A DNA stretch of 25,540 nucleotides. Source: Parcubacteria group bacterium CG11_big_fil_rev_8_21_14_0_20_39_14 (lineage in GTDB: Bacteria > Patescibacteriota > Minisyncoccia > Minisyncoccales > GCA-002787255). Positions 7,157-13,410 of this stretch are shown here, piece after piece. Each line of letters opens with the position of its first letter. Position 1 is the stretch's first letter. Below the pieces are notes generated by a model. That model was given only the letters and a program-made list of their open reading frames with translations. It ran no database searches and was not told where the DNA came from. The stretch spans positions 1,280 to 26,819 of the forward strand of contig PCWD01000060.1 of assembly GCA_002787255.1 (NCBI GenBank), given 5' to 3'. The position numbers and the translations under genes were made by a program.

Positions 7157-7272
7157 TGACTAATTTTAAAGAAACTACAGAAGATATGATTGGGCATATC
7201 GGAGAGTTTCATTTAAGGGACGAAGAGAAGAAAAGGGTAGCTTATTATTTAGCTGGTCAAATAGTTGTTTGA
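7156..7272 (+). CDS. N-terminal fragment of degenerate M41 (FtsH-like) peptidase domain
   Basis: The 38-residue frame has the best ribosome-binding site of the window (AAAGGAGG, 7 nt before ATG). Its end, DEEKKRVAYYLAGQIVV, lines up with the FtsH active-site segment KRVAYHEAGHALV. The zinc-binding HEAGH has become YLAGQ, so both histidines and the catalytic glutamate are lost. A TGA at 7270-7272 then stops the frame. Reading through the TGA continues in the same frame into the next ORF, so the two are halves of one ancestral gene. Confidence 0.6.
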   Translation: MTNFKETTEDMIGHIGEFHLRDEEKKRVAYYLAGQIVV

Positions 7273-7302
7273 AAATCCAATCCAGTTCTTCAGCAAAGTT
7301 TT

Positions 7303-7719
7303 TTGCTAAAGGGGATAAAAATGGTTCCCAGCAAACGATCTCTCGGTTCCATTATCTTTCTACCGGGTGACGGATTTCGGCTGCCAACAAAAGAAAGTTT
7401 ATTGGCAGAAATTGAATTTAGGCTGGCAGGGAAAATAACGGAAGAGATTATTTATGGTAAGAAAGGCGTTAGCACCCTTGGAGCGCTTGACTTAAATCAT
7501 GTAGTTGGGATGCTCACTATTAATAAAATCATTGTTGGAAGTAAAGGAAGGGGAGCAGAAGATACTGCTAAAATAATTGAAAATATAATCAAGGAGTGCG
7601 AGAATAAAGTAAGAGAGACGCTTATGAGCCAAAGAGATAAATTAGAAAGATTAGCCCAAGTTATTCTGGAAAAGCAAGATATAAGCATCAAAGAAATAGA
7701 TGCCTTGGGAATTTTTTAG
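7303..7719 (+). CDS. Degenerate FtsH-type M41 peptidase domain, C-terminal part (pseudogene or inactive homolog)
   Basis: FtsH couples an AAA ATPase to a zinc protease at the membrane; this locus keeps only the protease-like domain. Segments RSLGSIIFLPGDGFRLPTKE, LLAEIEFRLAGKITEEIIYG and the C-terminal RDKLERLAQVILEKQDIS follow the order of M41 FtsH domains (ALGxTxFLP, LLxxIxxxLGGRAAEE, LxxLAxxLLEKE). The AAA module, the HEXXH motif and the membrane anchor are missing. The frame is continuous with 7156-7272 apart from one TGA. Translation could restart at the ATG at 7321, which follows AAAGGGG at a good distance; the TTG at 7303 has no such support. It may be a decayed gene or a split, non-catalytic relative. 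A terminator follows at 7791. Confidence 0.62.
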   Translation: MLKGIKMVPSKRSLGSIIFLPGDGFRLPTKESLLAEIEFRLAGKITEEIIYGKKGVSTLGALDLNHVVGMLTINKIIVGSKGRGAEDTAKIIENIIKECENKVRETLMSQRDKLERLAQVILEKQDISIKEIDALGIF

Positions 7720-7751
7720 GGGAGGCAATTTCCCTGACCTTCTCTGGGAGC

Positions 7752-7779
7752 ATCGGAATTTCAATATTGAAAATCCGAT
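7752..7779. repeat. ATCGGAA...TTCCGAT family palindrome
   Basis: ATCGGAATTTCAAT and its imperfect complement meet around a short centre. Relatives are at 16833-16863, 16975-17001, 20781-20807 and 23515-23539. Confidence 0.8.
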
Positions 7780-7790
7780 ACTGCAAAATA

Positions 7791-7820
7791 AAGCGACCCA
7801 AAAATCCTGAGTCGCTTTTT
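7791..7820 (+). terminator. Intrinsic terminator after the M41-like gene
   Basis: AAGCGAC (7791-7797) pairs with GTCGCTT (7811-7817), followed by a T-run. Confidence 0.82.
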
Positions 7821-7974
7821 GCTTCTTGAGATGCGCGGCATCGTAAGTTGCGCATACAAAACCCTTGCTGAAGTTATATTGGGTTTATCAGAAAAGCGAA
7901 GTTAAAATAAGGGAACGTGAATGAAAATTTGACTGCCGAAATATTGAATTTATTCGCGTTTATTCGCGAGGCCG

Positions 7975-8072
7975 CCTCAAGCTTCAAGGTTGGAGCACTC
8001 TTTTTTTAGGCGGCCCTATTCGCAAAAATTCGCGAAAAACTTCAAAAGTTAAGAAAAACTCGCTATGAGTTC
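7975..8072 (+). repeat. 98-bp direct repeat, copy B
   Basis: Same orientation as 1-98, 7,974 bp away. Here the left flank shows GGCCGCCT (7970-7977), which pairs with AGGCGGCC within the unit, so the repeat is based on a hairpin. It ends five bases before the stop codon of the minus-strand mannosyltransferase and may serve as its 3' end. Confidence 0.93.
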
Positions 8073-8076
8073 TATT

Positions 8077-9588
8077 CTAATTGAAAAAATTTATTATTTT
8101 TAGATAATGGGAATTTATTTCTTCCGTCAGAAAAAACCCGTAGCTTAAAGGCGTAAAAGCAACAAATGTTATTAAAACCAAAAATAAAAACCCTATTAAA
8201 AATTTGGGAGAAAGATTGAATTGATAAGCTTGGGGAATTTTTTCAAGCAAAAGAAGCAGGATTAAAATGCCAAAAATCAAAGAGGGAAGATAGTGATAAA
8301 GAAAAGTTACTCGTTCAATAGAAATAAAAGGTAAAAGATTGATAAGAAAACCGAAGATTAAAAAATTGAATTGAGGCAGGATTTTTCGGCGGATTTTTTT
8401 TACCAGCAGAGAAAATAAACCAAAGGGAACGCAAATACATATCAGCCACCAGATTAAAGGATTGCCAAAAAGCTGAATGTTAGCCGCTTTTTTATCGGCG
8501 TTTTTGCTCCAATACCAGATAGGTTTTTTCATCACCGGCCATTGATACCATCGGCTGGCTGAAGGATGAGTGGCTTCAAGATTTGCCGAGGCGGTGTACA
8601 TTGTTTTGTTCAACTCAATAAATTTTTTTCCGAAACGAAGAGATTTTTCTCCTTCTACCGGGGAGATTTTATTTTCCTCCAAAGTTAGTTGAAATTCCCT
8701 GCTCATAAAAGCATCGCCCGGTCCGGATTTTGGCAAGAGTTTAAAGTGAACAAAAAAGATAAGAAGATAAACCGACAATGAAACAACGATAAAAAAAACA
8801 AATTTTTTCCCAAAAGACAAAAGGCCCCCCCTTTTAAAAAATTTTTTAAATCCAAAATTCTGCAAAACGGCTACAAAGCTAAAGAATAATATAATTCCAA
8901 GAAAAGACAGCCCCGTCCATTTAACGCTAAAAGATAAGCCGGCAAAGATACCTGCCAGCAAGCTATACGAAATTCTATGGACTTTTTGCGAATTTTCGTG
9001 AACAGGACAAGCCGGGGAGCGGGCGTTTTTCCGGCCCGTCGAAAGTCGTCCTTGCGAGTTTGAGCGAGTATTGATGGGATTGGCAAGAACAAAGAAATAA
9101 AGAGATAAAAATCCGAAGAAAATTAAAAATATGTCAGTTAAAATAAATTTTGATTCAACCAAAAAAGCGTTTTCCAGGAGAATTAAAAAGCCGCCCAAAA
9201 GGGCAAATTTTTTTGATAAACCCAAAGCTAAAATAAATTTATAAATTAAAATTACAAGCAAAGTCCCAAATAGGGCAGGCAGAAATCTTAAAATAAACAA
9301 GCTTTGGGCGCTGAAACTTTCGCCAATTTTTTCAAAAATTTGCTCTGAATTTATCAGGAGGTCATGACCAAAAATTTTATAGAAGCCGGCAATCATCAAT
9401 TTTCCCAACGGCGGATGGATATCAAAATAGTACTCCCCGGAAAGATAAGCGGAAACAAATTTACCAAAATGAACTTCGTCAAAAACCACCTCGGCCGGAG
9501 AGGACAGAAACAAAAATCTGGTAAAAATTGCCAGAACAATTAAAATAAAAAAAGGGACGTTTTTCTTTAAAATGGAAAAACCCTTCAT
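8077..9588 (-). CDS. PMT-type (GT39) membrane mannosyltransferase
   Basis: GT39 proteins use a polyprenyl- or dolichyl-phosphate sugar to O-glycosylate exported proteins from the outer face of the membrane. The 503-residue protein has a hydrophobic N-terminal helix, then the acidic catalytic loop VVFDEVHFGKF (D37, E38), the DIHPPLGKLMIAG motif, many transmembrane segments, and a C-terminal PMT_4TMC-like block with SRWYQWPVMKKPIWYW. The start is the ATG complementary to 9586-9588. Residues about 170-212, just before SYSLLAGIFAGLSFSVKWTG, form a hydrophilic Arg/Ser/Asn-rich segment that interrupts the membrane pattern and is probably another translated repeat. The neighbouring 84-bp repeat lies directly upstream. 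It may decorate pilins or surface proteins, which is inference. Confidence 0.88.
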   Translation of the reverse strand: MKGFSILKKNVPFFILIVLAIFTRFLFLSSPAEVVFDEVHFGKFVSAYLSGEYYFDIHPPLGKLMIAGFYKIFGHDLLINSEQIFEKIGESFSAQSLFILRFLPALFGTLLVILIYKFILALGLSKKFALLGGFLILLENAFLVESKFILTDIFLIFFGFLSLYFFVLANPINTRSNSQGRLSTGRKNARSPACPVHENSQKVHRISYSLLAGIFAGLSFSVKWTGLSFLGIILFFSFVAVLQNFGFKKFFKRGGLLSFGKKFVFFIVVSLSVYLLIFFVHFKLLPKSGPGDAFMSREFQLTLEENKISPVEGEKSLRFGKKFIELNKTMYTASANLEATHPSASRWYQWPVMKKPIWYWSKNADKKAANIQLFGNPLIWWLICICVPFGLFSLLVKKIRRKILPQFNFLIFGFLINLLPFISIERVTFLYHYLPSLIFGILILLLLLEKIPQAYQFNLSPKFLIGFLFLVLITFVAFTPLSYGFFLTEEINSHYLKIINFFN

Positions 9589-9594
9589 TTTTTA

Positions 9595-9678
9595 ATTAAC
9601 ACAAGCGAGGAAACCCCATTAGATAGAGCTCGCAAGCTCGCTATCTAATGGGGTGACCGAGCGACGTGTTAATATAGT
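9595..9678 (+). repeat. 84-bp repeat with CCCCATTAG hairpin, copy 1 (inverted partner at 18492)
   Basis: The reverse complement of 9595-9678 matches 18492-18575 at about 82 of 84 positions. Its core (9614-9653) is a hairpin, CCCCATTAGATAGAG and its near complement, around GCTCGCAAGCTC. Outer arms AACAC and GTGTT also pair. Confidence 0.95.
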
Positions 9679-9737
9679 GGGGAAGGCATTATCCTTTCCT
9701 CACTCTATTATAACACTAATTTTTAAATTTTTCCTCT

Positions 9738-10124
9738 ATGCAGAGGTTTGAATTTGAAAAACTTGTTAAAAAAGGAATTAAAGCGGTTCCCAAAGAATTC
9801 CGGAAGAAACTTCAAAATCTGGCAATTGTTATTGAGGATGAGCCGTCTTTGGAGCAGTTAAAAAAGTTGAGAATTTCAAAAGAAGGCAGTCTTTTTGGAT
9901 TGTATGAGGGCGTGCCCCAGACGAAAAGAGGAAATTACGGGATGGTTTTACCCGACAAAATAACCATTTTTCAAAAGCCGATTGAGAGATTTGCAAATTC
10001 TCCCCGGGATGTTCGCGATTTCGTGAAAAATACAATTTGGCACGAAATCGCCCATCATTTTGGAATGGATGAAAGACAGGTTCGGGAACTGGAAGCAAAG
10101 AGACGAAAAAAAGTAAAACATTGA
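9738..10124 (+). CDS. Small metallopeptidase of the minimal zincin type
   Basis: The protein has 128 residues and is probably cytoplasmic, as no signal peptide or membrane segment is seen. Its zinc motif HEIAHHFGMDE begins at residue 102 and fits HExxHxxGxxD (H102, E103, H106, D112 region), as in the short bacterial 'metallopeptidase family' proteins of the Zincin_1 group. The sequence LFGLYEGVPQ and the phrase KITIFQKPIE before the motif are also usual for that group. The real substrate of these proteins is unknown. A TATAAC box near 9711 could serve as promoter. It lies between the 84-bp repeat and the uvrA leader. Confidence 0.85.
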   Translation: MQRFEFEKLVKKGIKAVPKEFRKKLQNLAIVIEDEPSLEQLKKLRISKEGSLFGLYEGVPQTKRGNYGMVLPDKITIFQKPIERFANSPRDVRDFVKNTIWHEIAHHFGMDERQVRELEAKRRKKVKH

Positions 10125-10167
10125 TTACTATAGCAAACGACTTCCATTAAACGACTTCTAATGGGGC

Positions 10168-10196
10168 TTGTTTTTGTTTTAATTTCTGAGTATAAT
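10168..10196 (+). promoter_or_regulatory. Probable uvrA promoter
   Basis: TTGTTT (10168-10173), a 17-bp spacer and TATAAT (10191-10196). Transcription would start near 10203, leaving a 5' leader of about 165 nt that contains the whole hairpin element at 10221-10356. No LexA-type box was recognised. Confidence 0.6.
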
Positions 10197-10220
10197 ACAT
10201 CAATTCAAGAGCAAAAAATA

Positions 10221-10356
10221 TATAATGAGACTGTTGAACAATTATTTTTCAGCGTATCGGCGTTAACTCAGCGTAGATATCAGCGTTTACTCAGCGATAA
10301 TATGTTGAATTAACGCCGATATCTACGCTGAACAACGTTGAATTCTTCAATGCTCT
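10221..10356 (+). promoter_or_regulatory. Structured uvrA leader with two competing helices
   Basis: Arm 10255-10266 (TATCGGCGTTAA) pairs perfectly with 10310-10321. Arm 10268-10281 (TCAGCGTAGATATC) pairs perfectly with 10318-10331. The two right arms overlap by four bases, so the helices compete in RNA. Outer sequences (AATGAGA...TTGAA and TTCAA...TCTCAT) also pair. It could be a regulatory leader or a miniature repeat element. Confidence 0.7.
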
Positions 10357-10369
10357 CATAATACATAAC

Positions 10370-13264
10370 ATGAAAGAAGACTTTATAAAAATAAGGGGGG
10401 CGAGGGTACATAATCTTCAAAATGTTGATTTGGATATTCCAAGAAACAAACTGGTTATCATCGCCGGAATTTCAGGTTCCGGCAAATCTTCATTGGCTTT
10501 TGACACGATTTATGCCGAGGGTCAGCGAAGATATGTGGAAAGTCTTTCCGCCTATGCCAGACAGTATCTGGGCGTAATGCAGAAACCCGATGTTGATAAA
10601 ATTGAGGGAATTTCGCCGGCAATTTCTATTGACCAGCGGACAGTTTCCCGCAATCCCCGTTCAACCGTCGGAACAGCCAGCGAGGTTTATGACTATTTAA
10701 GGCTTTTATTCGGAAGAATAGGCAAGCCCCATTGTCCAAAATGCGGCAAGCCAGTTAGCCGTCAGACACCCGAGCAAATAGTTGAGCAGATTTTGAGGCT
10801 TCCCAAAGAGCGGGAAATTTTAATTCTGGGTCCTGTTGTTCGGTCAAAAAAAGGCGAGCACAAAGGAATTTTAGAAGAAATTCAGCGAGCCGGTTTTGTC
10901 AGAGTCAGAATTGATGGCATAGTTCACAGGCTTGAAGAAGCTTTGTCTTTTGAGCTTACAAAAAACAAGAAGCACAATATTGAGGTAGTGGTTGATAGAT
11001 TAATTTTGGAGCAAAATAGCAAGGAAGACAGGGCAAGAATTATTGATTCGGTTGAGCAGGCCCTGAAAATCGGCAAAGGCACCCTCATAGTGAGCAAATC
11101 GCACATGGCAAATAGCAAATTGCAAGAAAGGAAAAATGATAAGCGATTGGCGATTAGCGATTTGCTATTTTCTGAGCATTTTGCCTGCGAGGAATGCGAA
11201 ATATCTTTGCCGGAGATTGAGCCGCGCCTTTTTTCTTTCAATTCGCCTTACGGAGCTTGTCCGGCTTGCACCGGTCTTGGTTCAAAGCTAAAAGTTGAAC
11301 CAGATTTAGTTATTCCAAACAAAAATTTAACGATTTCCGAGGGGGCTATTCGTCCCTGGATGCGCGCTTCTCATCGTTTGGGTCGACAGAATTATTACTG
11401 GTGGCAGCTAAACGATTTAGCAGAAAAGCATAATTTTTCTCTTGATACTTCTGTCAAAGAAATACCTAAAAAAATAATTGATTTAATACTTTATGGCGAG
11501 AAAGAAAATTTTGAAGGAGTGATTCCAAATTTAGAGCGAAGGTATCATGAGACTGATTCTGATTGGACAAGACAGGAGATTGAAAGATATATGACAAAAA
11601 AACAATGTTTGGTTTGCCAGGGAAAGAGACTCAAACCCGAAGTTTTGGCAATAACCTTAGCCGGAGTATCAATTGATAAAATAGTTGGGATGAGCGTCGG
11701 AGAGGTAAAGAAATTTTTTGAAAATTTTTCACAGACAAAAAAAGAACATTCGCCAAACTTCGCTAAAAATTCGCTTAAATTAACGAGTAATGAGCTAAAA
11801 ATTGCCCTTCCTGTTATCAAGGAGATTGTTAATCGTCTGCAATTTTTAATTGATGTCGGGCTTGATTATCTAACCCTGGATAGAGAAACAGCTACTCTGG
11901 CTGGCGGAGAAGCTCAAAGAATAAGATTGGCTAATCAGATTGGTTCAAAATTAACCGGGGTAACTTATATTTTGGACGAACCCTCAATCGGGCTTCATCC
12001 GAGAGACCAGGGCAGGTTGATTGAAACCCTTAAAGAACTTCGAGATTTGCAAAATACCATAATTGTAGTTGAGCATGACCCCCAAACAATCAGAGCGGCT
12101 GATTGGGTGATTGAGGTCGGGCCGGGCGCCGGAAAACACGGCGGCAAAATTATCTTTCAGGGAACTCCTCAACAGCTTTTGAAATCAAAAACTTTAACCG
12201 GGGATTATTTGTCGGGCCGTAAAAAAGTTGAGTTGACGAGTCCGAAGCCAAAAGTCAAAAACATGCCCCCTGCCGCCCCGCAATTAATTATCAAAGGCGC
12301 CAAAGAGCATAATTTAAAGAATATTGATGTTAAAATTCCTCTTGGCAAATTTGTTTGTATTACCGGGGTTTCCGGTTCGGGGAAAAGCAGCTTGCTTAAT
12401 GATATTCTGGCTCGGGCCTTGTTTCAGAAATTTTACAATGCCAAAGAAATGCCCGGAAAACATAAAGAGATTTTCGGCGCAGAGTTTTTAAACAAAATAG
12501 TTTTGGTTGACCAGTCGCCAATTGGCCGAACCCCCCGGTCAAATCCGGCGACCTACACCGGGATTTTCTCTTATATCCGAACCATTTTTTCCCTAACTAA
12601 AGAAGCCAGGGTTCGCGGTTACGGTCCAGGCCGCTTCAGTTTCAATGTAAAAGGAGGAAGATGCGAGGCTTGCGAGGGGCAGGGTCTTAAAAAAATTGAA
12701 ATGTATTTTTTGCCGGATGTTTATGTTAAATGCGAGGAATGCCACGGCAAAAGATATAATAAAGAAGCTTTACAGATAGAATATCGGGGAAAAAATATTG
12801 CCGAAGTTCTAAAAATGACGGTTGAAGAAGCTTTGAATTTTTTAAAAAATATCCGGGGGCTTGAGCAAAAGCTCAAAACCTTAAACGAGGTTGGTCTTTC
12901 TTATATTGAGCTTGGTCAGCCGGCTCCCTCGCTTTCCGGCGGAGAGGCTCAGAGAGTAAAGTTGGCTGCCGAACTTTCCCGCAAAGACACCGGTAAAACC
13001 TTGTATATTTTGGATGAGCCGACTACCGGACTACACCCCGATGATATAAAGAAACTTCTCTGGGTGCTCTGCGGTCTTGTCCGAAAGGGCAATACGGTTT
13101 TAGTAATAGAGCACAATCAAGACATTATCAAAAACGCCGATTGGATAATAGATTTAGGACCTGAGGGTGGAGAAAAGGGAGGTTATATTGTGGCTGAGGG
13201 CACACCAAAAGATATTATGAAAAATAATAAAAGTTATACCGGAATTTATTTGAAAAGGTTTTAA
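10370..13264 (+). CDS. uvrA: Excinuclease ABC subunit A
   Basis: UvrA recognises DNA lesions and loads UvrB in nucleotide excision repair. Both ABC modules are complete: Walker A GISGSGKSS near residue 33 and GVSGSGKSS near residue 666, signatures LAGGEAQRIRLA and LSGGEAQRVKLA, and Walker B ILDEPSIGLHP and ILDEPTTGLHP. Zinc-finger cysteines CPKC, CEEC...CPAC, CLVC, CEAC...CEEC are in their usual places. The 964 residues exceed the usual length by about 25. The surplus lies at about residues 242-268, before the CEEC finger, and about 458-478, before IALPVIKEIVNRL. Both match local repeat words. Conserved motifs are untouched. The start is the ATG at 10370, with no Shine-Dalgarno sequence. Confidence 0.98.
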   Translation: MKEDFIKIRGARVHNLQNVDLDIPRNKLVIIAGISGSGKSSLAFDTIYAEGQRRYVESLSAYARQYLGVMQKPDVDKIEGISPAISIDQRTVSRNPRSTVGTASEVYDYLRLLFGRIGKPHCPKCGKPVSRQTPEQIVEQILRLPKEREILILGPVVRSKKGEHKGILEEIQRAGFVRVRIDGIVHRLEEALSFELTKNKKHNIEVVVDRLILEQNSKEDRARIIDSVEQALKIGKGTLIVSKSHMANSKLQERKNDKRLAISDLLFSEHFACEECEISLPEIEPRLFSFNSPYGACPACTGLGSKLKVEPDLVIPNKNLTISEGAIRPWMRASHRLGRQNYYWWQLNDLAEKHNFSLDTSVKEIPKKIIDLILYGEKENFEGVIPNLERRYHETDSDWTRQEIERYMTKKQCLVCQGKRLKPEVLAITLAGVSIDKIVGMSVGEVKKFFENFSQTKKEHSPNFAKNSLKLTSNELKIALPVIKEIVNRLQFLIDVGLDYLTLDRETATLAGGEAQRIRLANQIGSKLTGVTYILDEPSIGLHPRDQGRLIETLKELRDLQNTIIVVEHDPQTIRAADWVIEVGPGAGKHGGKIIFQGTPQQLLKSKTLTGDYLSGRKKVELTSPKPKVKNMPPAAPQLIIKGAKEHNLKNIDVKIPLGKFVCITGVSGSGKSSLLNDILARALFQKFYNAKEMPGKHKEIFGAEFLNKIVLVDQSPIGRTPRSNPATYTGIFSYIRTIFSLTKEARVRGYGPGRFSFNVKGGRCEACEGQGLKKIEMYFLPDVYVKCEECHGKRYNKEALQIEYRGKNIAEVLKMTVEEALNFLKNIRGLEQKLKTLNEVGLSYIELGQPAPSLSGGEAQRVKLAAELSRKDTGKTLYILDEPTTGLHPDDIKKLLWVLCGLVRKGNTVLVIEHNQDIIKNADWIIDLGPEGGEKGGYIVAEGTPKDIMKNNKSYTGIYLKRF
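11092..11172 (+). repeat. Palindromic repeat inside uvrA (in frame)
   Basis: AAATAGCAAAT (11110-11120) is the exact complement of ATTTGCTATTT (11160-11170), and GAGCAAATCGC is nearby. The enclosed sequence encodes a Lys/Asn/Arg-rich stretch missing from usual UvrA. A second uvrA insertion at about 11740-11795 is built of ATTCGC/TTCGC words like those between genes. Confidence 0.75.
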
Positions 13265-13276
13265 ATCGTTTACAAC

Positions 13277-13298
13277 AGGACTGTCCTAGGACAGTCCT
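13277..13298. repeat. 22-bp perfect palindrome after uvrA
   Basis: AGGACTGTCCT followed directly by its complement AGGACAGTCCT. There is no T-run, so it is a weak terminator candidate. A related word, AGGAGGACTGTCTCCT, follows the PilX-like gene at about 20569. Confidence 0.8.
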
Positions 13299-13336
13299 TT
13301 GACCTCGGCAGAGCCTTGACCCCGCGCTTTTAGATG

Positions 13337-13366
13337 AAATACACAAGACAATTCGTGTATTTTTTT
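13337..13366 (+). terminator. Probable terminator between uvrA and pilB
   Basis: AATACAC (13338-13344) pairs with GTGTATT (13355-13361), followed by a T-run to 13366. It separates the repair gene from the pilus locus. Confidence 0.7.
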
Positions 13367-13395
13367 AGGGGTTAGCTGATTTAATTCAAAAAATA

Positions 13396-13404
13396 TGCTA
13401 TAAT
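13396..13404 (+). promoter_or_regulatory. Extended -10 promoter of pilB (leaderless)
   Basis: TGC directly followed by TATAAT (13399-13404) is an extended -10 element. It ends six bases before the ATG at 13411, so the transcript should begin at or next to the start codon. The -35 region (CTGATT) is weak. Confidence 0.68.
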
Positions 13405-13410
13405 AAAACT

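Noticed and set aside
6874..7212. A 112-residue frame on the minus strand
   Set aside because: Antisense to the consensus promoter and the M41-like leader; no ribosome-binding site or motif.
7270..7272. UGA read as glycine, as in some CPR lineages
   Set aside because: No other gene here has in-frame TGA, and thpR and the PilW-like gene end at TGA, so the standard code is the simpler reading.
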